DNA of 35,967 nucleotides, taken from assembly GCA_020852595.1 (NCBI GenBank), contig JADZAK010000221.1, positions 1-35,967 of the forward strand, in the 5' to 3' direction. The position numbers were made by a program, and so were the translations under genes. Shown here piece after piece: positions 7,419-15,804 of this stretch; position 1 is the stretch's first letter; each line of letters begins with the position of its first letter. The stretch comes from Rhodospirillaceae bacterium (lineage in GTDB: Bacteria; Pseudomonadota; Alphaproteobacteria; Rhodospirillales; Rhodospirillaceae). Under the pieces are notes generated by a model. It saw only the letters and a list, made by a program, of their open reading frames with translations. It did no database searches and was not told the DNA's origin.

Positions 7419-8153
7419 CTACTCGGTTTCCTGCGAAGCCGCGCCCGGGCTGCTCGTCTCGTTATATTTGTAGCCCACGCCGTACAAGGTTTCGATATGT
7501 CCGAATTCCTTGTCCACTTCGCGGAATTTCTTGCGCAGGCGCTTGATGTGGCTGTCGATGGTGCGGTCGTCCACATAGATATGCTCGCCGTAAGCCGCAT
7601 CGATCAGCTGATCGCGGCTCTTCACATGACCGGGACGCTGGGCCAGCGCCTGAATGATCAGGAACTCGGTCACCGTCAAATTGACCGCTGCGCCCTTCCA
7701 CAGGCACAGGTGCTGCGCGGGGTCGAGCACCAGCTCGCCGCGTTTCAGCGACGTGGCAGACACGCCGGGCTGGTCCATCTGCTTCTGGGCTTCGAGGCGG
7801 CGGAACACCGCGCGCACGCGTTCGATCAGAAGGCGCTGCGAGAACGGCTTCTTGATGTAGTCGTCCGCGCCCATGCGCAGGCCGAGCAGCTCGTCCACTT
7901 CATCGTCCTTCGAGGTGAGGAAGATGACCGGCAGCTGGCTCTTCTCGCGCAGCTTCTGCAGAAGCTCGATGCCGTCCATGCGGGGCATCTTGATGTCGAG
8001 GATGGCAAGGTCGGGCGGTTCGGCCGAAATGCCTCTGAGGGCCTCGGCGCCGTCACGGTACTGGGTCACGCCGAAGCCTTCGGCTTCCAGCACCATGGAA
8101 ACGGACGTCAGGATATTGCGGTCGTCATCGACCAGGGCGATACGGTAAGCCAC
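7419..8153 (-). CDS. chvI: Response regulator ChvI (OmpR/PhoB family)
   Basis: The 244-aa protein has a receiver domain with acidic pair D10/D11, phospho-acceptor D53 in ILDIKMP, the conserved T80 and K102 in YIKKPF. A C-terminal winged-helix DNA-binding domain follows (about 135-230), with [31 protein letters not shown]. It closely matches ChvI of rhizobia and Brucella, which controls envelope, exopolysaccharide and acid-response genes. It is the first gene of the chvI-chvG-DUF4169 unit; its promoter should lie in the 144-nt gap 8154-8297, where I see no clear box. Identification is firm. Confidence 0.95.
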   Translation of the reverse strand: MAYRIALVDDDRNILTSVSMVLEAEGFGVTQYRDGAEALRGISAEPPDLAILDIKMPRMDGIELLQKLREKSQLPVIFLTSKDDEVDELLGLRMGADDYIKKPFSQRLLIERVRAVFRRLEAQKQMDQPGVSATSLKRGELVLDPAQHLCLWKGAAVNLTVTEFLIIQALAQRPGHVKSRDQLIDAAYGEHIYVDDRTIDSHIKRLRKKFREVDKEFGHIETLYGVGYKYNETSSPGAASQETE

Positions 8154-8297
8154 GAAACCTCACTGTTCACTGGGATCACGCGTCCTAACGCTTGTGATGG
8201 CCCCCAGGTTCTCCACCGTCTCAATATCACGCGGGTATTATGGCGGAAATATCGCGCAGATATGTCCAGGGTGTGGGTGTTTGCCTTGTTAAGGGGG

Positions 8298-9869
8298 CTA
8301 TGAGCGCTGCCCGAGGCGGGCCAATTCGGCCTTCGCGGCCACGAATTCGGTGTGGCGGGTCATTCCAGTGGCCAGCGCGGCCTGGAACAGCTTCTGGGCC
8401 TGACGGGCGTCCTTGGACAATAAAGCGGCCTGGCCCAGGAAATAATAGGCCTCGCAGGCCCGGCCTTTGGCCTCGGCGGGGTCTTTCGCGGCGGCGGACA
8501 AAAGCTGGTCCCCGGAGATCCGGCCCAGGAAATAGTGAAGCAGGGGCGCCGGCCAGCTGTCGGCGGTCAAGGTGTCGGCGGTGGCTTTGAGGATATCGGT
8601 CGGCTTGTGCCCGGCGCGCGCTCCGGCCACGAACCGCCACACCGTCATTTCGGCGGGCGCGTCCGGCAAATCCATGGCCACGGCGAAGTCCCGGGCCGCC
8701 GCCTCGAAGTCGCCCTTCATCATCCGCACATAACCGCGGTTGGCGAGGGGCTGCGCCGCGTCGGACACGCGGTCGAGGATCACGGAAAGATCGTCCTCGG
8801 CGCCGGCGAAGTCGGCGGCGAACTGGCGGGCGATCGCGCGCGCCATCAACGCATCATGATCGCCGGGCCGGCGGCGCAGGACCGCGGTGAAGTCCTGGAT
8901 CGCGCCGTCCGCGTTGCCGCTTTGCAGCCGCGCGTTCCCGCGCAGGAAGGTCGCGGACAGATCGCCCGGCCGCGCGTCGAGCAGCAGCGTGAAGTCCGCC
9001 ACCGCCGCCGCATAGGCTCCGGCTTGCAGTTCCGCCACGCCCCGGCTTTCCAGCGCCGCGATGTCCTTCGGGTCGAGGCGCAGGGCGCGCGTGAAATCGG
9101 CGATGGCGCCGTCGTAGTTCTGGAGCTGGCCATAGGCGGTGCCGCGCCCGCGCAAGGCCATGCTGTTGGACGTGTCGACGCTAAGGGCCGCGCTGAAGGA
9201 CGCAATGGCCTCGGTTCCCTTGCCGGCGCGCAGCAGCGCGTAGCCGAGCACGGTGTGGGCTTCGGCGTCCTTGGGATCGAGCGCGGTGGCTTGTTCGAGT
9301 TCGGCGATGGCCTTTTGCGCATCGCCGCGTTCCAGGAAGTAGTTGCCGCGGACTTTGAAAGGACCAGGGTCCTTGGGATTGAAGCGCCGGGCTTCGCCGA
9401 GATCGGCCACGCCGGCCTCCATGCGTCCGCTGCGCATGCGCACGGCGCCGCGCCGGGTATAGGCCTCGAAGGTCACGGTGCTCTTGCCAAGCGGATCGGC
9501 GGCGATGGCGGCGCTGTAGTCGGCTTCGGCCTGCGTGAGATCGCCGGCCTCTTCCTTCAGCTTGCCGCGGGCCAGCCGGGCCACGGCGTCCTGCGGCGTG
9601 ATGGCGAGGGCGGCGTCGAAATCCGCCAGGGCTTTCTTGGAATCGCCGGCGGTGACGTAAGCCTGGCCGCGGGTGATGAAGGCGAGGGAACGGGTGTCGG
9701 CGCCAAGGCCCGGGCGGCCCAGGGCGGCGGTGCAGTTGGCGATACGTTCGACGGTGTCGGCCTTGGCGGCGAAGCAGGAGAGAGTCGTATCCTGAGCGCC
9801 GGCGGCGGGCACGGCCGCCCCCAGCACAACACTAGCCGCGAGTGCGAATTTCACCCTGCGTGCGTTCAT
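8298..9869 (-). CDS. Exported tetratricopeptide-repeat protein
   Basis: A 523-aa protein: Met at 9869 begins a Sec signal peptide (MNARRVKFALAASVVLGAA) and is preceded by AAAGGGTGG. The longer in-frame start 24 codons upstream adds non-signal sequence across a hairpin region and was rejected. After a short Cys-containing segment there are about ten TPR units (repeats of the form A-x-x-x-R-G-x-x-Y-x-x-x-G-x-x-x-x-A-x-x-D-F-x-x-A-x-x-x-x-P). They form a periplasmic protein-interaction scaffold. There is no catalytic domain. It lies downstream of polA on the same strand, 104 nt away, with two hairpins between, so it is probably transcribed separately. The partner is unknown. Confidence 0.85.
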   Translation of the reverse strand: MNARRVKFALAASVVLGAAVPAAGAQDTTLSCFAAKADTVERIANCTAALGRPGLGADTRSLAFITRGQAYVTAGDSKKALADFDAALAITPQDAVARLARGKLKEEAGDLTQAEADYSAAIAADPLGKSTVTFEAYTRRGAVRMRSGRMEAGVADLGEARRFNPKDPGPFKVRGNYFLERGDAQKAIAELEQATALDPKDAEAHTVLGYALLRAGKGTEAIASFSAALSVDTSNSMALRGRGTAYGQLQNYDGAIADFTRALRLDPKDIAALESRGVAELQAGAYAAAVADFTLLLDARPGDLSATFLRGNARLQSGNADGAIQDFTAVLRRRPGDHDALMARAIARQFAADFAGAEDDLSVILDRVSDAAQPLANRGYVRMMKGDFEAAARDFAVAMDLPDAPAEMTVWRFVAGARAGHKPTDILKATADTLTADSWPAPLLHYFLGRISGDQLLSAAAKDPAEAKGRACEAYYFLGQAALLSKDARQAQKLFQAALATGMTRHTEFVAAKAELARLGQRS

Positions 9870-9882
9870 ACCACCCTTTACC

Positions 9883-9932
9883 AACTCCGATGCCCGCTTC
9901 TGCGGGCACCTCTTCCTGCCCCACGGGTGGGG
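9883..9932 (-). terminator. Two tandem GC hairpins behind polA
   Basis: Between polA and the TPR gene two stems occur: TGCCCGC/GCGGGCA around a TTCT loop, and GCCCCA/TGGGGC around a CGGG loop. Neither has a long T-run on the minus strand. They could attenuate read-through from polA or protect the transcript end. Confidence 0.4.
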
Positions 9933-9973
9933 CGGAATCATGGCCGTCTTCAGGAGCCCTATTTTTTAAGCGG

Positions 9974-12826
9974 TTAGTGGGCTTCCGCCCAGTTATGGCC
10001 GGAGCCGACGTCCACGGTCAACGGGACGGAGAGGTGCGCGGCCGCCTCCATCACCCTTTTGATCACCGATTTGGCCTCGTCCAGCTCCCCGCCCGGGACC
10101 TCGAACACCAGTTCGTCATGCACCTGAAGCAGCATGTCCGTTTCCAGGCCGGCGGCGGTCAGGGCGCCCGGCAGGCGGATCATCGCGCGTTTGATGATGT
10201 CCGCCGCGCCGCCTTGAATCGGGGCGTTGATGGCCGCGCGTTCCGAGAAGCCGCGCATGTTCGGGTTCTTGTCGTTGATCCCGGGGGTGAAGATCTTCCG
10301 GCCGAAGAGGGTGGTGACGAAACCCTGGCGGCGCGCCTGCGCCTTCGTCTCTTCCATATAGGCGCGGATTTCGGGGAACTTGCCGAAGTAGGCGTCGATG
10401 TAGCTCTGGGCTTCGCCGCGCGGGATGCCCAGCTGACGCGCGAGGCCGAAACCCGAGATGCCGTAGATGATCCCGAAGTTGATGGCCTTGGCGCTGCGGC
10501 GGACCATCGGATCCATGCCTTCGATCGGCACGTTGAACATTTCGGACGCCGTGGCGGCGTGAATGTCCTCGCCGTTCTTAAATGCTTCCTTGAGCCGCTT
10601 CACGTCGGCCACATGGGCCACGAGACGCAGTTCGATCTGGCTGTAGTCCGCGGACACGAGGATACGGCCTTTCGGCGCCACGAAGGCCTGGCGGATCTTG
10701 CGGCCGTCTTCGGTGCGGATCGGGATGTTCTGCAGGTTCGGGTCCACCGACGACAGACGCCCCGTGGACGCAATCGTCTGCGCGAAGGACGTGTGAACGC
10801 GCTTGGTCCCCGGGTTGATCGCCTTCGCCAGCGCATCGGTGTAGGTGCTTTTGAGCTTGGAGAGCTGACGCCAGTCGAGCACGCGCGCGGGCAGGTCGTG
10901 GCCTTGCGCGGCCAGCTCTTCGAGCACTTCGGCGTCGGTCCCGTAAGCGCCCGTCTTGGCGCTTTTTTTGCCGCCGGGCAGGCTCATGCGGTCGAACAGG
11001 ATCTCGCCGAGCTGCTTGGGCGAGGCGATGTTGAAGGTCTCGCCCGCCAGCTTGTGGATCTCGGTCTCATAGTCCGCCATGCGCCTGGCGAAATCCTTCG
11101 AGAGATCGCCGAGCACGCCCGGGTCCACCAGGACGCCCTTGCGTTCCATCTCGCGCAGCACCGGGATCAACGGACGGTCCATCGTTTCGTAGACCGCCAC
11201 CAGACGATCGCTCACGAGGCGCGGTTTCAGTTTGGCGTAGAGGCGGCGGGTGACGTCGGCATCTTCGGCCGCATAGGCCGTGGCCTTGTCCAGCGCCACC
11301 TTGTCGAAGGTGATCTGGTTTTTGCCGGTGCCGCAAACCTCGGCAAAGGTGATGGTCTTATGGCCGAGGTGGCGCTCCACGGCGTCATCCATGCCGTGCC
11401 GCACCTGCGGGCTGGCTTCGAGCACGTAGCACATCACCATCGTATCATCGACGGGGGCCACGTTGATGCCCTCGCGCGCGAGGATGTGCATGTCGAATTT
11501 GATGTTGTGGCCGATCTTCAGGATGCTCGGGTCTTCGAGGATCGGCTTCAGGATGCGCACCGCCTCGGCAATTGGAATCTGCGGCGGCGCATCCGTGGCG
11601 TTCGCGTCGAGATCGAGCGTGCCCTCGGCTTTGCTGCCCACATGGCGCAGCGGAATATAGGCGCCGCTGCCCACCTCGATCGAAAGCGAAACGCCGACGA
11701 GGTTGGCCTGCATCGGATCGAGGCCGTCGGTCTCGGTATCCACGGCGATCCATCCGCCGGCCTGCGCGCGCCGCGCCCAGGCTTCGAGAGCCTCGGCGGT
11801 CTGGATCGTCTCATACGCGCCGCGGTCGATGGCGCCGGTCTGGTCCGGCAGGTGCAAGGCGAACGACGCGGTTTTGGCCGCCGGCTCCGCCGGCCCTTCA
11901 CCCGCGCGCTTTTGGGAATCGGCGGCCGCCTGTTCCTTGACGCCGTCCGCGGCGAGCTTCGCGGCCACGCGCGGGATCAGGCTCTTGAAGCCCTGTTCCA
12001 TCACGAACTTCAGCAGCACCTCGGCGTCGGGCTGCTTCCAGTGCAGCTCGTCGAGGCCGACGTCCACCGGTACCTGGTCCTGCAGCGTGACGAGCCGCTT
12101 GGACAGCAGCGCGAGTTCGGCGTGGGTCTCGAGGTTTTCGCGGCGCTTGGGCTGTTTGATCTCGGCGGTGTTTTTCAGCAGCGTTTCAACGTCGCCGTAT
12201 TTCAGGATCAGTTCGGCGGCGGTTTTGACGCCGATGCCGGGCACGCCCGGAATGTTGTCGCTGGAATCGCCGGCGAGCGCCTGCACCTCGACCACCTTGT
12301 CCGGCGTCACGCCGAACTTTTCCTGCACCTGCTCGGGGCCGATGTCGCGGTTCTTGATCGGATCGCGCATCGAGACGCCCGGCTTGATCAGCTGCATCAG
12401 GTCCTTGTCGGCCGAGATGATGCGCACGTCGATGTTCTTGGCGCGGGCAAGGCGCGCGTAGGTGGCAATGAGGTCGTCGGCCTCGAAGCCTTCCATCTCT
12501 ACGCAGGGGATGTTGAAGGCGCGGGTCGCCTCGCGGATGATCGCGAACTGCGGTTTCAGCTCTTCCGGCGCTTCGGGGCGGTGGGCTTTGTAGAGTTCGT
12601 AGATCTTGTTGCGGAAGGTGGCGCGCTTGGCGTCGAACACAACCGCGATCAGTTCATCGGAGCCGTGCTCGCGCAGGTCGTCGAGCAGCTTCATGAGCAT
12701 GCTGGAGTAGCCGTACACGGCGTTGACGGGGGTCCCGTCGGCGCGGGTCATCGGCGGCAGCGCGTGGAACGCGCGGAAGATGTAGCCGGACCCGTCGATA
12801 AGGTAGATGCGCTTGGCGGCGGTCAT
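9974..12826 (-). CDS. polA: DNA polymerase I
   Basis: This 950-aa enzyme has all three Pol I domains. The 5'-3' exonuclease (1 to about 290) starts RIYLIDGSGYIFRAFHALPP and has GFEADDLIATYA and GDSSDNIPGVPGIG. The 3'-5' proofreading domain keeps its acidic residues (VDTETDGLD, NIKFDMHIL, YAAEDADVTRRLY). The polymerase domain has motif A DYSQIELRL, motif B RRSAKAINFGIIYG and motif C QVHDELVFE. It serves in Okazaki-fragment processing and repair. Oddity: only 68 nt separate the start from the upstream zinc-finger gene, and most of that is palindromic repeat copy 2, so no ordinary Shine-Dalgarno precedes the ATG. Confidence 0.98.
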   Translation of the reverse strand: MTAAKRIYLIDGSGYIFRAFHALPPMTRADGTPVNAVYGYSSMLMKLLDDLREHGSDELIAVVFDAKRATFRNKIYELYKAHRPEAPEELKPQFAIIREATRAFNIPCVEMEGFEADDLIATYARLARAKNIDVRIISADKDLMQLIKPGVSMRDPIKNRDIGPEQVQEKFGVTPDKVVEVQALAGDSSDNIPGVPGIGVKTAAELILKYGDVETLLKNTAEIKQPKRRENLETHAELALLSKRLVTLQDQVPVDVGLDELHWKQPDAEVLLKFVMEQGFKSLIPRVAAKLAADGVKEQAAADSQKRAGEGPAEPAAKTASFALHLPDQTGAIDRGAYETIQTAEALEAWARRAQAGGWIAVDTETDGLDPMQANLVGVSLSIEVGSGAYIPLRHVGSKAEGTLDLDANATDAPPQIPIAEAVRILKPILEDPSILKIGHNIKFDMHILAREGINVAPVDDTMVMCYVLEASPQVRHGMDDAVERHLGHKTITFAEVCGTGKNQITFDKVALDKATAYAAEDADVTRRLYAKLKPRLVSDRLVAVYETMDRPLIPVLREMERKGVLVDPGVLGDLSKDFARRMADYETEIHKLAGETFNIASPKQLGEILFDRMSLPGGKKSAKTGAYGTDAEVLEELAAQGHDLPARVLDWRQLSKLKSTYTDALAKAINPGTKRVHTSFAQTIASTGRLSSVDPNLQNIPIRTEDGRKIRQAFVAPKGRILVSADYSQIELRLVAHVADVKRLKEAFKNGEDIHAATASEMFNVPIEGMDPMVRRSAKAINFGIIYGISGFGLARQLGIPRGEAQSYIDAYFGKFPEIRAYMEETKAQARRQGFVTTLFGRKIFTPGINDKNPNMRGFSERAAINAPIQGGAADIIKRAMIRLPGALTAAGLETDMLLQVHDELVFEVPGGELDEAKSVIKRVMEAAAHLSVPLTVDVGSGHNWAEAH

Positions 12827-12827
12827 A

Positions 12828-12876
12828 AGGCGTGGCCCGGAAAAGTGTGAAACGGTTTTCCGATGAGGCCACGCCT
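12828..12876. repeat. Palindromic intergenic repeat, copy 2 (polA leader)
   Basis: Outer arms AGGCGTGGCC (12828-12837) and GGCCACGCCT (12867-12876) pair perfectly. The inner stem CGGAAAA (12838-12844)/TTTTCCG (12856-12862) surrounds the loop GTGTGAAACGG. It belongs to the same family as 61-108 and 14161-14207. It fills most of the space between the zinc-finger gene and polA, ending 1 nt from the polA start codon. Confidence 0.8.
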
Positions 12877-12894
12877 AATCGAATAAACCCCGGT

Positions 12895-13080
12895 TTAGTG
12901 CCCGTGATGGGCGTCGGCGCCTTCCTTGAGGACATAGCGGCGTCCGCAATAGGGGCAATCGATCTCGCCTTCTTGCGGGTTGATGCGCAGGAAAACCCGC
13001 GGATGGCCCAGCGCGCCGCCGCCGCCGTCGCAGGCGACCGCGGGCGATTCAACGTGGATGGTGTCGGTGGGTTCGGCCAT
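12895..13080 (-). CDS. Small zinc-finger protein (zf-CHCC, NDUFS6-like)
   Basis: The 61-aa protein has a Cys17...His26...Cys42-x2-Cys45 arrangement (DCPYCGRRYVL), the pattern of the CHCC zinc-finger family related to the complex I subunit NDUFS6. Bacterial members are short, cytosolic and mostly alphaproteobacterial, with poorly defined function. It lies upstream of polA on the same strand and is divergent from the ABC ATPase gene; 13081-13191 should carry both promoters. The His-rich end (ADAHHGH) may add metal affinity. The family is confident, the role unknown. Confidence 0.9.
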   Translation of the reverse strand: MAEPTDTIHVESPAVACDGGGGALGHPRVFLRINPQEGEIDCPYCGRRYVLKEGADAHHGH

Positions 13081-13191
13081 GGCGTAGGTCCCAGCTTCGT
13101 GAGCGGTTTCGGCGGTGAATAGGAGCTATGTGTTTAGGCGGTCCCGGCGGGCCTTTCAAGGCTCCCAAAAACGCACTATTTATCGAAGCGC

Positions 13192-14160
13192 ATGACATAT
13201 TCAGCCGCTGTCCTCCCGGATCTTGCCGTCGAAATCGCGGGACTCAACAAGACCTACACGTCGCGCAAAGGCGCCAAGACCGCGCTCACCGACTTTTCGC
13301 TGCAAATTCCGCGCGGTTCGTTCTTCGGCCTTTTGGGTCCGAACGGCGCCGGCAAGTCCACCATGATCAACATCATGGCCGGGCTCGTGGCCAAGTCGTC
13401 CGGCGCGGTGAAGATCTGGAATTACGACATCGACGCGGACGAGCGCCATGCGCGCCTCGCCATCGGGGTCGTGCCGCAGGAACTGAACCTCGACCCGTTC
13501 TTCACCCCGCGCGAACTCCTGGAAGTGCAGGCGGGTCTTTACGGCGTGCCCAAGAATGAACGCCGCACGGACGAGATCCTGGAGGTCATCGGCCTCGCCG
13601 ACAAAGCCAACGCCTATGCCCGCGCGCTGTCGGGCGGGATGCGACGGCGCCTCCTGATCGGCAAGGCCCTCGTGCATACGCCGCCGATCATCGTGCTCGA
13701 CGAGCCCACCGCCGGCGTGGACGTGGGCCTTCGTCAGCACTTGTGGAAGCACATGCGTCAACTGAACGCCATCGGCACCACGATCCTGCTGACCACGCAC
13801 TATCTCGAGGAAGCCGAGGAACTGTGCGATCGCATCGCCATCATCGATCACGGACGTTTGGTGGCCTGCGATACCAAGCGCAATCTGCTCCGCCAGCTCG
13901 ACAATAAGTCGGTGACCTTCATTCTCTCCGACGCCGTCGCGGAGGTGCCCGAGCCGCTCAAGAAGCTCGGCGCCACGCAGCCGTCGCCCACGGAAATTCA
14001 CATCGCCTATCGCCCCAGCTCCAACGCCATGCGCGAGATTCTCGATGTCGCGCGGGCGTGCAGCCTGCCGATCGCCGATATGCGCACCGAGGAAGTGGAG
14101 CTCGAGGACATCTTCCTGCAGCTCACGGCCCGCGCGCCGGGCGAGCGCGTCGAGGTCTAG
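13192..14160 (+). CDS. ABC transporter ATP-binding protein (ABC-2 exporter type, YadG-like)
   Basis: This 322-aa nucleotide-binding protein has Walker A GPNGAGKS (49-56), Q-loop VVPQE (93-97), signature LSGGM (146-150), Walker B IIVLDEPT (166-173) and H-loop His203. The C-terminal 80-90 residues form the extra domain typical of ABC-2 type drug or polysaccharide export ATPases. No permease gene is next to it, which is unusual because this class is normally paired; the only ABC-2-like permease seen is at 33384-34130. A divergent zinc-finger gene lies upstream. The family is firm; substrate and partner are unknown. Confidence 0.92.
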   Translation: MTYSAAVLPDLAVEIAGLNKTYTSRKGAKTALTDFSLQIPRGSFFGLLGPNGAGKSTMINIMAGLVAKSSGAVKIWNYDIDADERHARLAIGVVPQELNLDPFFTPRELLEVQAGLYGVPKNERRTDEILEVIGLADKANAYARALSGGMRRRLLIGKALVHTPPIIVLDEPTAGVDVGLRQHLWKHMRQLNAIGTTILLTTHYLEEAEELCDRIAIIDHGRLVACDTKRNLLRQLDNKSVTFILSDAVAEVPEPLKKLGATQPSPTEIHIAYRPSSNAMREILDVARACSLPIADMRTEEVELEDIFLQLTARAPGERVEV

Positions 14161-14207
14161 CGCGTGATCCCGAAAAGTGGACGCCGGTTTTCGGATAAGA
14201 TCACGCG
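14161..14207. repeat. Palindromic intergenic repeat, copy 3
   Basis: Outer arms CGCGTGATC (14161-14169) and GATCACGCG (14199-14207), inner stem CCGAAAA (14170-14176)/TTTTCGG (14188-14194), loop GTGGACGCCGG. It starts immediately after the ABC ATPase stop codon and ends 13 nt before the hydrolase start. It may act as a transcript-processing or stabilising hairpin in addition to being a dispersed repeat. Confidence 0.8.
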
Positions 14208-14220
14208 TATAAAAAATTTC

Positions 14221-15237
14221 ATGTTGTTGCGGCGTCTCGTTTTCTTGGTGACCGCGATCGTGTTGCTCGCCGCCTGCGCGCCGAAAGTCGCGCCCGCCGG
14301 CACGGCCTCCGTGCCGGTCGCGCTGTCGGAAAGCCTGTTCAACACCTCCGACGGCTTGCAGCTTCCGGTGCGCCGCTGGCTTCCGGCGGACAATATGCCC
14401 AAAGCCGTCGTGCTCGCGCTGCATGGCTTCAACGACTACAGCAAAGCCTTCGATAAAGTGCCCGATGCGCCCGGTGTCGGCCCGACCCTGGCGGCGGCTG
14501 GTATCGCGGTCTACGCCTATGACCAGCGTGGTTTCGGCAAGTCGCCGAACGCAGGCTTATGGGCCGGACGCGATGCCATGGTTGGGGACTTCAAGGATTT
14601 CGTCGCGCTCCTGCGCAAAACCTATCCCGGCGTGCCGGTCTATGCCCTCGGGGAAAGCATGGGCGGCGCGGTGGTGATCGCGGGGCTCGCGGAGTCGGTA
14701 CCGGGCTTCGTCGACGGCGCCATTCTCGCCGCACCCGCGGTGTGGGCGCGCTCCACGATGCCCATCACCTACCGCATGGCGTTGTGGGTGGGCGTGCGGA
14801 TCATGCCCGGGTTCAGGCCCTCGGGGCGGGGCCTCGGTTATCAGGCGAGCGATAACATCGAGATGCTGCGGGACAACGGCCGCGATCCCTTGTTCATCAA
14901 GGAAACGCGCATCGATTCCATCTACGGCCTTTCCAACCTGATGGACGAAGCGCTTGCACGCGTGGGTGAAGTGCAGGCGCGCACGCTTTACCTTTACGGC
15001 GCGAAGGACGAGATCATTCCGAAGGCCCCGACCCAGGAAGCGCTCATGGCTATGGCCGGCGCCAACCGGCGTCCCCAAGTCGCCTTTTATCCGAACGGCT
15101 GGCACATCCTCCTGCGCGATAAAGAAGCGCCGCTTGTCCTCAATGACGTGATCTCGTTCATCACCCAGCCCAACACCCCGCTGCCCTCGCACGCGGACGA
15201 CGAGGCCATCCTGCGCCTGCAAAAAACGGCGCGTTGA
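14221..15237 (+). CDS. Lipoprotein alpha/beta hydrolase (monoacylglycerol lipase / lysophospholipase-like)
   Basis: The 338-aa precursor starts at 14221, giving a classic lipoprotein signal with lipobox LAAC (Cys19). The longer frame from 14164 would translate the palindromic repeat and was rejected. The hydrolase core has oxyanion segment ALHGFND (66-72), nucleophile elbow GESMG (Ser146), acid in YGAKDEIIP and catalytic His in NGWHILLRD. This matches serine hydrolases of the lysophospholipase (Hydrolase_4) family, here anchored on the envelope. No clear Shine-Dalgarno precedes the ATG; the sequence there is A/T-rich (TATAAAAAATTTC). The substrate is not predictable. Confidence 0.9.
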   Translation: MLLRRLVFLVTAIVLLAACAPKVAPAGTASVPVALSESLFNTSDGLQLPVRRWLPADNMPKAVVLALHGFNDYSKAFDKVPDAPGVGPTLAAAGIAVYAYDQRGFGKSPNAGLWAGRDAMVGDFKDFVALLRKTYPGVPVYALGESMGGAVVIAGLAESVPGFVDGAILAAPAVWARSTMPITYRMALWVGVRIMPGFRPSGRGLGYQASDNIEMLRDNGRDPLFIKETRIDSIYGLSNLMDEALARVGEVQARTLYLYGAKDEIIPKAPTQEALMAMAGANRRPQVAFYPNGWHILLRDKEAPLVLNDVISFITQPNTPLPSHADDEAILRLQKTAR

Positions 15238-15266
15238 GGCGTCCTCAACAGCTGATTTTCGGTCAT

Positions 15267-15295
15267 TTGCACCGGCCCGCCCGATGCCTTATGGT
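15267..15295 (+). promoter_or_regulatory. Sigma-70-type promoter of tRNA-Arg
   Basis: TTGCAC (15267-15272) and TATGGT (15290-15295) are separated by exactly 17 bp and lie 11 nt before the mature tRNA 5' end. The position and spacing fit a housekeeping promoter. Confidence 0.6.
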
Positions 15296-15306
15296 CCGCC
15301 CCATGC

Positions 15307-15383
15307 GTGCCCGTAGCTCAGCTGGATAGAGCGTCGCCCTCCGAAGGCGAAGGTCGGGGGTTCGAATCCCTTCGGGCACGCCA
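15307..15383 (+). tRNA. tRNA-Arg (anticodon CCG)
   Basis: A full 77-nt cloverleaf: acceptor GTGCCCG/CGGGCAC, D-arm GCTC...GAGC, anticodon stem TCGCC/GGCGA with loop CTCCGAA (anticodon CCG, reads CGG), a 5-nt variable loop and a T-arm with TTCGAAT loop. Two G-U pairs close the T-stem. The CCA end is encoded. It is followed directly by a toxin-antitoxin pair, and part of its 3' end (15375-15385) recurs at 16188-16198. Confidence 0.97.
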
Positions 15384-15465
15384 TCTTGAATTTCCCCTTT
15401 ATATTCATATACTTATGACTCCGTTCCTGGAATGAAACCGGGAACTCCAGGGCGGTGTTATTTTT

Positions 15466-15480
15466 GATAAACTGTTTATC
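15466..15480. promoter_or_regulatory. Candidate operator of the HEPN/MNT pair
   Basis: The perfect dyad GATAAAC-T-GTTTATC lies 27 nt before the mntA start in an A/T-rich leader. Its size and place suit an autoregulatory operator over or next to the promoter. MntA/HepT autoregulation is not proven here. Confidence 0.45.
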
Positions 15481-15507
15481 GTTAAGTTCTGTACGTTGAG
15501 AGCGCCA

Positions 15508-15804
15508 ATGAATCGCGACCAGATCATTCAGACGTTCAAAACACACGAAACCGCGTTGCGTCGCCGGGGCGTCCGACGTGCGTCTCTGTTTGGCTCCGTG
15601 GCGCGCGGGGAAGCCCGTCCAGGCAGCGACATCGACATTTTTGTCGAGTTGGACCCTGCGGCAAAAATGACCGCTTTCGACTACGCCGACGTCGTAAACT
15701 ACATACAATCGCTTTTCTCCGAACCGGTGGACGTATCGAACCGCGAGATGCTCAAGCCTCATGTACGTCCCTCGGCGGAACGCGATGCGGTCTCCATCTT
15801 CTAA
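15508..15804 (+). CDS. mntA: MNT-type nucleotidyltransferase antitoxin (MntA)
   Basis: This 98-aa minimal nucleotidyltransferase has the motif G29-S30-x10-D41-x-D43 ([18 protein letters not shown]) and a third acidic residue at D75 in EPVDVS, all needed for metal and ATP binding. MntA proteins neutralise HepT by adding AMP to its active-site tyrosine. I used the ATG at 15508 because GAGAG precedes it; an in-frame TTG at 15496 is less likely. The downstream toxin frame overlaps its end by 20-44 nt. It sits 124 nt after tRNA-Arg, in DNA less GC-rich than the surroundings. Confidence 0.9.
   Translation: MNRDQIIQTFKTHETALRRRGVRRASLFGSVARGEARPGSDIDIFVELDPAAKMTAFDYADVVNYIQSLFSEPVDVSNREMLKPHVRPSAERDAVSIF

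Noticed and set aside
8535-9977. A 480-codon plus-strand frame opposite the TPR protein gene
   Set aside because: It mirrors the TPR repeats in antisense; the minus-strand product has a signal peptide and clear TPR pattern.
9842-12850. A 1002-codon open frame on the plus strand opposite polA
   Set aside because: It runs antisense to a complete, motif-rich polA and reflects high GC; its translation is His/Arg/Gly-rich without domains.
14164-14220. N-terminal extension of the lipoprotein hydrolase from ATG/GTG codons in the repeat
   Set aside because: It would translate palindromic repeat copy 3 and bury the lipobox signal; the ATG at 14221 gives a normal lipoprotein precursor.
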